Of a stretch of DNA of 64,000 bases, positions 37,741 to 49,164 are shown one piece after another; the stretch's first letter is position 1, and each line of letters begins with the position of its first letter. Under the pieces are notes generated by a model that searched no databases, was not told the DNA's origin, and saw only the letters and a list, made by a program, of their open reading frames with translations. A program made the translations under genes and the position numbers. This stretch comes from Marchantia polymorpha subsp. ruderalis (taxonomy: Eukaryota; Streptophyta; Marchantiopsida; Marchantiales; Marchantiaceae), in NCBI GenBank assembly GCA_037833965.1, contig AP031355.1, positions 10,193,501-10,257,500 of the forward strand, read 5' to 3'.

Positions 37741-38938
37741 GGCCGGCAGACGATCGAATGCGGGACGAGACAAATGCTCTCTCTGTCTCTGAGCGTGCAA
37801 TTGGTCACTGAAATCGGCAGAATGTCGACGAGTCCCCACTTCTCCTTCCCTTCCCTTTCCGTGCAGAGGCTGGTGGAGGTCGTCGTAGGGTCCCAAGCAT
37901 GCACAAAACTGTCCTATGTCCCCCTTTTCTCAGCCTTACCGAATGAATTCGTCCGAACTTCTTTTTCTGTTTTGTCCTTGTGGATGCATCGGCCAGCACT
38001 CAAATCATATAAATTCTTGTACAACTTATCCCTCTAAACCTCTAATCGTACGACTACATCCAAAGTCTGCAAGGGGCAAGTGTGACTAACATACACTTTC
38101 AAATGAGTGAATGCTACTTTGGCCTCCCTTCCGTTTTCAAGCTATTGTATTGTCAATTTCTACATGTAAGGCTTTCTTATGTAAAAGTAATTAAACATTT
38201 TTTATAGATATACACAAGTATTCCTATATACCTTTAACCTTGTATTTAACACTGTAAATAAGCATTTTAGGCTACATTAATGGAGGGTATACGATAGAAG
38301 GATTTTGAAAATAATAAAGTAACTTCCACTAAGCATAAGTATTTATTCAAAAAATTTAACATATTGATTATGCGATTTATTATTGCTTGTTGGTATCTCG
38401 TAGCCATGGAATCTTCTTCAGGTTTATAGATCACTAGTATGTCCAATTCTTGCCAGTACATTGCACTTGAAACTTAATACTATGAACGCGAGATTTTGTC
38501 AAAAACTCGAAATGTTTTTCCAGTAAACTCATCTAGCATGGCGTCTGCTCACTTCCAAGTGAAATGGCACTGGATTTACCAAAATATGAAGATGACTGAG
38601 TTTTAGTTTTTTATCTTCTTGAGAGGATTTTAATTTTAGAATGAATCTGAATGCAGCCGAAAATGGCATGCAACAAAAAGGCTTGATACTTGAGAGCCTT
38701 GCTGTTTAAAAGAGGCTTCGTCTTTAGAGATCCTAAGCATTTATTGGAATTTTTCCGTATTAGCCACTCGACCAAATCGAAAGAATTATTTTTTGTTATT
38801 TGTTCATTATGTTAATTTGTTGTCGTCAGCTCTCAGATGTCTCTTTATCCACGAAGAAGTCTTGCACTGCTTTGAATCCCTGCAAATTATACCCCAGCCT
38901 CTGAGCCTAGACTGGCCCGCCAGCACAACCACCACTAG

Positions 38939-39397
38939 TCCACTGTCGCCCCAGATCAGCTTCGTTACGAGGACGAGGAGGAGCAGGAGGAAAAGGACGA
39001 GGTTCCAGGATTCTTCGTGGCGGAGTGGTTCGAGAAAGGCAGATCAGAGTCAGCAGAGGAGGTACATCAAAAGTACAACAGAAGGATCAAGGATCGGGGC
39101 AGGGGCAGAGACAATAATGAGCGAGCCATGAGTCCAGCGCCGAGTTTTGTCCACTTTTGTCGAGCCGCATGTCCATCTGACCTAGTTGACTTCGACCCGA
39201 AGATCGAATTATTATTACCCTCGTGGAAGTCTTCAATGCGAAGGGAGCTCTTCGTGCTGACTGACCTTTCTGTCGTTTCGGATTTGGATCTCCCGTGGAC
39301 TTTTCAGAATGGTTCAATCTTTAACCTCATGCCTGCATGCCGCTCAATTGGTCTTCTCCAGAATCAACGATGTGATCCTCTAGATGTCTCAAACTAG
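38939..39397 (+). other. Unrecognised open frame, possible gene fragment
   Basis: An open frame of 152 codons has no ATG near its beginning. It starts with a strongly acidic segment (YEDEEEQEEKDEVP), then FFVAEWFEKGRSESAEEV, then a basic segment (NRRIKDRGRGRD). This charge pattern is not random-looking and could be an internal exon or a decayed gene piece. No family was recognised, no flanking exon could be joined with confidence, and expression is unknown. Confidence 0.25.
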
Positions 39398-39727
39398 GTA
39401 ACAGAAGCTATCTCCTGTTATACATGGTACCAGCTTATCAACGGAAATCCTGGGTTTGAGGAATCTTTGAGAACTATGTATCTGACTTTTAGGCATATTT
39501 TCGTTGACCACGTACCCAAGAATGGCACCAATCCGGCATATTTTACACTGCTATGCAAGCAACGAGGAGTTGAACCATAGCTTCGTGAACTTGAATATGT
39601 TGTATCACATACTTCAAAGTCGACAGGAATGACAGGTCTTGCATATGAATCACTCCTAGAAAGCGCCAAATAAAGATCTTATCCGAGGACGAAATCTGTA
39701 CTAATTTATGGCTGTAGCACGTCTGTA

Positions 39728-39763
39728 GAAAACTATACTCGTAAACACGAGTATAGTTTTCTC
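39728..39763. repeat. Perfect inverted repeat, 16-bp arms
   Basis: Arms 39728-39743 and 39748-39763 (AGAAAACTATACTCGT and its complement) flank the loop AAAC. It lies in intergenic sequence. Confidence 0.85.
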
Positions 39764-41723
39764 TTGGCTTTGGGCAAATCATTCCATGGAAACCTCCAAT
39801 TGGACATCAGCTATGTAAGTGCGGTTAGAGCGTGTTTTTCCTATGTCCATCTATACCTAAGTTACAGACTGAATTTCCGAAGCGAACACGTTTATGACTT
39901 TCAAGACAAAGAGACATATGGTGCATAAGAAAATAGTACGGGGATGATCTTATTCAGTCATTCATGTATGAAACCAAACGGGAAACTTGCCTGGCCTAAT
40001 AACATGACAATGGAAATAATGTTCTTTTATATATAAGATATCATAATTATTTACATCTAAAAATAGATTAAAAACATTATTGTGATTTCTTCACTTTACA
40101 ATCATTGCATACAGATGAACGCAAAAAAATAGAAAAAAAATTTACAATATTCTAAATTACTTATATCTATATTATATGATTTAGTACCTCTCAAAATCTT
40201 CATAATAATCTAAAATGCGTCATTATACTTTCATACAATTCTAAAATTTAATAAACGTTTGCCTAAATCAAACAATCATTTGAAAAATTTTCATGACTTT
40301 GGCTTCAATCGTCCTGTAATAATCTATTTCTTGAAATAAATATCATGTATAGTATCAGTAAATAACAAGTTTTCTTTTCATCTATTTCAATTATATTCAA
40401 TACATTACATACGATAAACTATTTCTCATGCCTAACAAACATCACTCATGATATTTTAATTAAATCTACTCTGCCCCGCATCCCATATGTGACACATTGG
40501 ATGTGATGAAGGGACTAAGGGACTAAGGGACATATGATATGCCCCTTAGTGTAATAACTTCAGCTAAAATAACAAATGCTAGTGCAAGAAGACACGAAGA
40601 CTACAGATTCTTTGAGTCTGCCAAATATGCCATCAGCAAGCGGTTTGACATTCAGTAAATGATCTGCCAAGAAAGGTGTGGCCCCACATGCATGTCCGTA
40701 CAAGCTTTTATATATTCACAAAAATTGGTAGCCTTATCTAGACTGATCTATTTATGATTTGGGATGTCGTCAGGACAAGGAAGTTGGACGTGAAATATGA
40801 TTTCAAAAGCATAGCGTGATGTGAACCCAGTCAGCGATGATGCTCTCGCAATGTCGGGTCACACCTCCGAGAGGTAACAAGCTACGTACAGTACTTGTCT
40901 TTGCGAGTTACCAACCAGGAACATCGTCTCGTTCCAGGTCTCTTAAAAGTGGGGGACATGCCCAGTTGATGGCAAGACTCCCATGGAACACGGATGGCCG
41001 TGCACAATACCAACCACGATAGGGGTCTTCATCTTTCGGGCCTTGATTTTGCATTTATGTCTCCAAGTTTGAAAAGGTTGTACGTCTCTAAACACTGACT
41101 TTCTCAACTCCTTCAACTTCCAACTTTCTCACCTCACCACAACTTGTGCCAGATATGTGTGCCACGTTTCCTTCGTATTCACGGTCTCTCTTTCAAAAGT
41201 GTGCACCTTAGGGAATGATATTACACCTTGGTTGGCAATACTTTGCGCCAGAATTTCCCCACAAGGAAGATGACAACACGCACAACCAGCTAAAAGGTCT
41301 ACAAACTCCAGAACTACTGTTCCAATCCAGTGTTCAAAGAGTCCCCTTTCATTAAAATTTGGTGTTTTCACATTCCACATCGAGAATGTGCTCCTACTTG
41401 ACTCACAAGGCCTTCTCAGTCCACTTTCAATCAAGTGGGCTATGCTCAACACTTCATATTTATGGTACCTACTGCAAAGAAGACCGTAACCCCACAAACC
41501 CGTCCAGATATGAACTTGCTACTTCAACTTCCAGTTCGTCATGTTCTTAGAAAGGTGCACATGAATCACTACTGTAAGCTGAGGGACCTAGTTAAGGGCT
41601 GTTAGCAGGACGTGCTGATCTGCCTCAACTGTACAAAGTGTATCCAAAAATTTTCATACGGCTACATTTACTATCCGGCATCATTGGTCGATATGTATGA
41701 ACAAAATTGAAATTGACCGAAAA

Positions 41724-44700
41724 TCAACCTAGCCGATAGGTGGCCCGTAAAGACTTCAGCGCCGAATGCATGTCCGGTGAAGATTTCATGAAAACTTCAT
41801 CCCATAACCTGCAGAGATCTGTCACAATATCTTCCTGTTATTACCAGCAATCTTTGAGACTTATTCCATTCATATACAACAGTTCTTTCGCGAGGAAAAA
41901 TAAACTATCAGATAATGCACTCATGCAGTTGGCTATTCTCACCTTTCTTATCCTTTGCTGACATAAACATAACCGTCATGCTAAATCTCCCGACCTTCGT
42001 CAGATTCTCCAAGATTTGTACTGCAAAGCTTGCATCGTCACTGCAAAAAATATATAGAAGGTTCTCGATAAGAAAATTTTAAGAGCTACAAAATTCAAGA
42101 AAAACATTCACACGGTCCTCATCAATGACTAGCATTTCAGGAAATGAGTACGAGTTGTTATTAGAAATGTTGGAAATTATACGTACGGAAACAGAAGTTC
42201 AAGGCAACGAATAATTTCCACCAACATAGTGGCCCCAAGGGAATCCTTAAAGACTCCAGGAAGAGAAGAAGGATCCATGACCTGCAAGTAAAAATAGTTT
42301 GCTTGTCAAATAGTAACTCTTTCCGAATTGATGATAACCTATATTAACCTTTCAGTTGCCTAAACCTTTTGAACCAGCAACCTTTCAAACTTTCAGCCGC
42401 TTTGCCAGCTTCCTTGTATAATCTGCACTAAATTCGAACTAATAGATAGTTACCAACCTTCATAAGCCGAGACTGTGCCTCGAGATTCCCGTCAAAACCT
42501 TTCCATAAAGATTCAAACTCATAGGCTGTTTTAGGAGCGGCAAAGTTTCGCACAGCTGCCATAGCAACTGTGGCTGCTGCTCGGGCTGCAGCGTTCTGTA
42601 TAGCTGCTGCCTCTACCAGTTTCTTCTCATACAGTTTTGCCTGCAACACATAACAATCCGATCGAAGAAGAAAAGATGAAGAAATTGTGAAGTTGCGCTA
42701 AGTTTACGATTCAGAGAGCCTGGTCTAATGGTTGGTAACGTTTTAAAAACTTGACAACTCAGAACTTTTTCAGGCTATAAAAACTAGATTTACAGCAACA
42801 AGAAATTCTATGGCTAGATGAGCCACCTGCTCTGCTGCCTTGGCCTTTGCTTGTGGACTAGCTGTTACAGGTCTTCCGGCTCCGTTAGCCTGTACGATGG
42901 GAACCTTTGGCCTCGTATCAGCACCAAAAGACTCCATATCTCCAGCTAGGTCAGCGTTATTGATTTTTGTACTACTACTCGTTGGCCCTGCAGGTTTATG
43001 AACAGGTTTGGGTGACTCCTCAATGGCGGAGGACTTAGCTGCAACCGGTACTTGTGGTGAAGTTTTTGCAACTTCTTTAACAATGATAGGTACTTTCTTT
43101 TCAGATGGTTTATTTCCTGTGCGCTGCCAAAAACAACGGGGGTTAGTGATGCTGGCAGCTTATCAGTTACGAGAAGTTGCGACAGGCGAAGTATAGAGCC
43201 TCCAACCGGCTAAATTAAGTGGAGTTCAGATCTTTCAGTAACGAAGTCGAACTTTAGAGCTGGCCGTTGTAGGAACGTTATTGCAGCTAACAGGAGGAAA
43301 CTGGATATAAAATGCAAGGTCAACAGCTACTTGAAGTTCAATACAGAGATGATTTTTTAATATTTGATAATATAATAAAAAAAACACTAACTGGGCCATT
43401 GTAAACTCTCCGAACAACACAATCCGAACTACTACTTCCAATCATGAGTCTTTATGTAAGATGGTTGATCATATAAGGACTCATTAGCGAGTCTGCACCA
43501 TGAAAAACATTATCTCCCTTATTATAAGCTAGTATTCACATACAAAAAAGAGCAAGATCGGTGTAGAGAGTTACTTTCTCATAGGTCTCTCTTGCTTCCA
43601 TGTACTGTCTCTTCAGATGCGTGTTTTCAGGTTCCAATCGAAATGCAAATTCGAAATCTACAAAGGTACATGGTTCAAATAAGAAGAAATAAATTCAAAT
43701 ACTGATTTTGAAATAATTCGAATCATAAGGAGTATCTTATGGGCTACAAAACTTCTTGTACATAGTTATGGCACAAAACTCAGGTAATAGGATGCGCAGC
43801 CGGGAATGTATTGTCCACATGGTGGTGCTCACACCAGGACAGAATGCATTCCATGACAGATGCATCTACATCCGAGAGGATCCTGCTAATATTCAGCTAT
43901 TGCTTCAATGCACAACCAAGGTCTCACCTTCAACTGCCATCAGATATTTCTGGAGCTCTCTCCGAGCAGTACCACGCCGAGCATAGGCTTTAGTATAACG
44001 ATCATCTAGAGAGATGGCCTCTGTGCAGTCCTCTTCTGCTTCTTTGAACCTGCCTTCATCAAAGTGAACAAAAGGTTGACGATACAGCGTCAGCTCTGGA
44101 CTTTCAAAGAGCATATATGATACAATGTAATTATACCTTCCGTATTGAAGGAATAACTTCAAAGTAAGCGGCATTGAAACTGAGAAGACAAGTGAGACAA
44201 TTTCTCCTACACATTCATTTATAAATTCAGCCAATAAGTATTACGTGAAAGATATGGATGGTTACTCTCTTCACAACTAACTAAGAAAATAGCAACGAAG
44301 CGCTCACCTATTCAGCTTAAGCGCTGCCATTGCTCTGTTTGCATAAGCGACTGCAGTCGGCTGCAATGCAATGCTCCGCGAATAGCATTCGAAAGCTCTA
44401 ACGTATTTTCCTTCTTTAAAATACTCATTTCCCTGGATTAAAGAAATGTAGCCATTAGTATCTCACTGATCAAGGGATAGAAAACAACTACTGGTTGCAT
44501 CCTTCTTGGAAAAGTTCTAACTTGCATTAAAACCATTCAGTGGAATAACCTAAGAACATTTGAAGTGCATAAATTACTCACGAGCTCTTTCTCGGATGTT
44601 GCGTCTGGTATTCCTTCATCGTATCCCAGGGAACCAGGAAGTCGATTCATGGCTCCAATTCCTCGACCGAATAATTTTCCTGGTTCCATGGTTTGTTCTT

Positions 44701-47211
44701 TCGAGATGGCCTCCGCTGTCCGTTTTCTCTCGACAGTTTTGCTTCCACCCTGAGAACCACGTACAGGAGGTATTACCTTGTCCTGTACCTTCTTTTGACC
44801 TAAGTCTTCGCCATCTTCGTCCTCTTCATCAATCTCCTTCAGAGCTGCATCCTAGTATACCGCCAAGGACATCAGAATCAAACTAGTAAGTGATGCATTG
44901 AGAGGAAAGCACTTGGAAAACCATTCAGCCATACTAGGCACTGGCAAGCAGTGAAGGAAGTATATTACAATCAATTCAGCTCAAAGAAATAACCAATCAA
45001 AACATGGCAGTTGAGTGGTTAAGGCACTGAGAAAACTAACAGAAACTAAGGCAAACTTAGTTTGCACGGATTGTGGACTGGGTCAGACCTGACCATAATA
45101 AATTCCCTCACGAATTCCCTGTTAGAGTAGATCACCAAGGTCTATGGAACAAATAGACTGTGATTGGTACGGCACTAAAACAATCATTCATATACCTCCA
45201 CCAACGAATAAAATGCTACTGCAGTACGGTAAAATGAAAGATCTGAGCATATTGTTATTTTTGCATCTATGAATATTGATCAAATGCGACACTTGCATAT
45301 GCAGCAGTCACCGATACCTTCTGCATTAGCAAATGTCAGTATATGTGAGCACTCAGCAAAGGCAAATGTCCATGATTTCGCCTGAATTACTGTAGATACG
45401 AAATATGCAGAAAGTTAGAAAACACACCACATCAAACTTATCCCACTTGTCTCGGAAGTAGTCATACGTGTGGCTCGCAGCTGTTGTGCCAGGTTTGCTG
45501 GCCGGAACTTGAGTCTTTTCTGTCTTCTTACTACCGCTTACTGTAATAGGATCAACCTTGCCATTGCTCTTCTCTTTACATATCTCCTGGCTTCCCTTGC
45601 CTTCAACATGAGCTGCAGCTGAGGAATTCCTCCTTGGATTGGGAATCTTTTACAATCAAGCAAGAATTGAAGGTGTGAATTACAGAAATAACGATTGGTT
45701 TTCCTCACTGTGATGAATTAGATTATAGCGTCCACACAACGAAACGACGAAGGCCGAGTGATACAAGATACAATATGAACGCACTTCAGGCACCGAAACT
45801 GCAAAAACCCAGCAAAAGTTTGATGATGATTGTTCATAGGAAATTTCGGCCAAATTCTACAAAAGAAATTACCCGCTACTTGTATACTGCAGGAGGAAAA
45901 ACGACGTCCGCGAATTCCAAACTTGCCTCTGTTATAATTCTGCTCATAATTGCTACTTCTAACCTAACGAATATTATTGCATACCCTCTCTTCCATTCCC
46001 ATGTCAAATTTTGAGGAAGGTCTTATACCAGAATTAGAGTACCCTTAACATGAATACAAGAGCTCCAAGGATGAACAGGGGAACAACAAACTTCCCAATG
46101 TGGAATGAAAAAAAACAGTTGTCACATATTCATGTCGATCAAGAGTAAACCAATCAAAGCATGAAGCCACATGCTGGTAAAGAGCAACTTAAGTATTCAG
46201 TGGGCGGCATCAGCGAAATTACTCCAGTACAGCCACAAAGGTTCTACATTACCTCAATGCTACTGGCCTACTGATTCATACACAGACAGTCAAGACATAG
46301 AAGGAGAGAGAGCGGTGTTACCACATCATTTCCCCTGGTGGCTTGTTCATTCCGAAGATTTTTTTCTTTTTCCTTCACAGACTTCTCCCAGCCCTTCAAA
46401 TCCTTCAAGAAGTCGTGTAACTCCTGCAATCATTCCCGTTTCCAACCAGAAAACATGGAGCCAATCAGAACTAGCATGATTCAGACAGTCAAACAACTGA
46501 GCAGGAACAATCCAATTACTCTAGCTGAAATGTACTTCACCAAACTTTGTAATTGTAACTACGTCGCCAAGTAATCCTGCTGCAGATTATTTGAAAATAG
46601 AAGTTTGAAATGTATCTAACTCAAGCACCAAAAATTCCGTCCCATACTGCGGTGAGGGGCCTTCTCGAATCTAAGGACGGAGTCCGTTGTTGTTTGGCTG
46701 CATTGAAATCGAATATAAGGAAATCCCACATTCAAAAGGGAAGTTGAAATTTATACAGCGTGTACATGACCTGGACTAGGGATGTAACGGGCAGGACTAA
46801 CAAATGACTGGTCCAGTCCCATATTTGATTCTACAGAAAGTACACATTGATTCCACAAACAACGGGCATTGAACGTAAGAAATTCACAGAAAAACTCTCA
46901 TCACCCGTGCCCCCTCTATTGAACGAATGAGAAATAGATGTTCCGCGATGGTTTATTCGTTCAGGGAGAAACAAAACACCGAAAACAATTTTACTCTCTC
47001 ATTATCTAAACGAAATTGTAGAAGTCCAAAAAACACAGTCCACAGACAGAAGAATTGCACAGAACGTCAGAACCATATGCCGTTTCATGAGTTAAATAGA
47101 AATTATGCCGAGGGCTCTGGCCTTATCGCTGATGCGAAATTCAAATTTTCGGAAAGTGCAGGGTCCGGAAAGTACGAGAGTATTTTCACGAATCTGCTTC
47201 TGCACATCCAT
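41724..47211 (-). CDS. RPAP3: RPAP3/SPAG1-like TPR co-chaperone
   Basis: TPR protein of the RPAP3 family. In animals and yeast, relatives work with HSP90 in the R2TP complex to assemble RNA polymerases and snoRNPs; the same role here is inferred. Twelve minus-strand exons: 47176-47211, 46322-46423, 45428-45646, 44582-44851, 44308-44432, 43928-44049, 43575-43657, 42827-43123, 42458-42640, 42187-42281, 41943-42040 and 41724-41818. The product is 574 residues. The N-terminal helix (ELHDFLKDLKGWEKSVKEKE) and the YDYFRDKWDKFDV motif are RPAP3-like. TPRs lie at about residues 205-319. They keep the carboxylate-clamp residues that grip an HSP EEVD tail: KELGNEYF, YANRA and KAYARRG. A Lys/Pro/Ala linker follows. 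The RPAP3 C-terminal domain begins at PKTAYEFESLWKG and runs through SSLPGVFKDSL, GRFSMTVMFMS and LWDEVF. Exon 1 (12 codons, donor GTAC) is the least certain part; the rest is firm. Confidence 0.9.
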
Positions 47212-47554
47212 GTTAGCAGCAGAATCAGCGACGCACTCTCAGCACTGCTCTGCTCCTCTCACTTGTCCTACGAACCTCAATCAATTTCTTCAACCTTCAA
47301 CCTGTGGTACCACCGCGACCAACGCCATCAATACCAAAATTGTACACGGGGGTAAAGAGAAAGAAAAATGCACCTCAGGACATTCAGAAAATTCCACGGT
47401 ACCCCAAAGATTCACCTCCCCCACCTCCACACCACCCACATACTGTCAGCTCCTCCTGACAACCACCCGCCCTAATACACAATGGCGATTTCCCTCGAAA
47501 GACAGATGAGAGGAGTCCGTTGCATCTCCCCTCACATCACCTTCCCACTGCCTC

Positions 47555-47575
47555 TTTCTCTCTCTCTCTCTCTCT
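47555..47575. repeat. CT microsatellite
   Basis: A short, nearly pure (CT)n run lies upstream of the RPAP3-like gene. It reads as GA on that gene's sense strand, a common feature of plant 5' regions. Confidence 0.8.
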
Positions 47576-49090
47576 GTGTCTCTGTCGACAATTCGAGTTG
47601 CTTGGAACTTCATGAGAATTTCATGACCAACTTCGACCACACTGTACTGTAATAACAGTTACGTAGTAATGACAGTACGGTACCGACCGTACAGTAAAAG
47701 GTCTAGGACTGGGTCCGAGATGTCTCTGGCCCCCTACAGTGCCACAAGGGAGGCGCATGGAACAAAAGGCGCGATGCATCCCCATCCCTTTGTGTGTACA
47801 AAGCAAATATGCCCCCAATTGTGCAAGTCTTCGGGAATATTTACATGAAGGGCCTTCTGGTTACCACGTGAGCTCTGTCGATTATAGTTTTATTGTTTGT
47901 TCGATAGCTCCTCACACCTGCTCCAAGTTCCCGTCATAATACATTGTTAGCGGAGAATCCTTTCACTCGTGACGACGCCAGAAAATCGTCAGGGCGTGAC
48001 ACACTCCTCATCTGTGTGACAAGTGCAAACATTTCCATCACATCCATGTGCAATCCATCTTCGTAGACCTACTTCTTGCTGTTACATGTCAAGGTATTCC
48101 TTCAATGTAAAACGTAAAGTAATAGGATTGATGGGCCAAATCTCGCCTCGAGAGAATGCTTTGTCACAAAGTTTATGGGCTTGATGAAAGTGATGGCGTT
48201 TGCCAACCACAGTCGGTTCAACGGTTGAGTTCCTCTAGCTCACGGTTGGACATCCCACTCTGAACCCATTTGTTGTGTGTAAGCTTGCAAAGACTTTCTT
48301 CTGCATTTCCATGGAAAACTAATGACGCGAAGGTTTTCACACAATTGTAGTGATGGACCTCCTCCGTCTAGGAAATCCGGCATCCTTAACGATTCTCTTC
48401 ATGTCCGAGCAAATAAAAATTGAAGGACTTAATTTGTAAGATTATCAAAATTGAACTCAACCTCATACTCTCTATTGTATAAATAGTTATCACGCATGAT
48501 ATTAGAGAAGATATCCATAAATCTTATCATACAGAATTTAGAATTTGAATTGGATTTAAAGTAACTTCAATGAGATAAAGATATACCTACCAAATATCTA
48601 TCACAACATTACGAAGGCATTAAATCTTGAACATGAAGTCAATTAAGGTGATTATTGAAAAGAACATGTGAGTCCTTTCAAACAGTGTACAAATTTACTG
48701 AGTACTGTGGGTATACGACATCGGATAATTTAATCTATACAATATTTACTCATTGGAATTTTGAAAATTTAAAAGTTTGATTTGTTTGTGTCAAATTTAA
48801 TGAAATATGTGAAAATTCCATGTAAAAAAAGTAAAGTTCATAATTTTCTTGTAACCCGTAAAATGTATAAGTGTTTAACGATTTGAAAAATCAGTTGTAA
48901 CGTAAAGAAAATTCGGTCTCGAGTTTTTCTCGCTCGGACATGAATATATTTTCTCTTTTTAGCCAAAAATCTTAATGTGAGACTACTTTCACGTAATCTT
49001 GTCGGCAGTTTAAAAGGTACTACAGTACAAGCAAATTTGCATTCCTAGTTAAAAGTCGCTCCTTAAATCTTGGATCGGACGATGTTTTGT

Positions 49091-49164
49091 GGTTGGTTTA
49101 ATAAATCCGTCTGGTCATAATCTACTTCATTTCATCATGACCAGACGGATTTGTTCAACCAACC
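49091..49164. repeat. 28-bp inverted repeat, MITE-like
   Basis: Arms 49091-49118 and 49137-49164 match with two mismatches around an 18-base loop. The inner 16 bases (AAATCCGTCTGGTCAT) are perfect. It sits in an AT-rich, gene-free tract and could be a very short MITE or the remnant of a foldback element. No clear target duplication was found. Confidence 0.8.

Larger units (their letters stand above)
37580..41723. other. PDI upstream region and long gene-poor spacer
   Basis: The first few hundred bases upstream of the PDI start (37580 up to about 38040) should hold its leader and promoter, including a GGGCC/GAGCC tandem tract at 37710-37740. Further on, 40000-40460 is AT-rich. An unrecognised open frame lies at 38939-39397 and a perfect hairpin at 39728-39763. 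Nothing else is supported. Confidence 0.45.

Noticed and set aside
39017..39397. Start codon at 39017 for the orphan frame
   Set aside because: The codon is GTG, not ATG, and the frame is open further upstream to 38939, so no start can be assigned.
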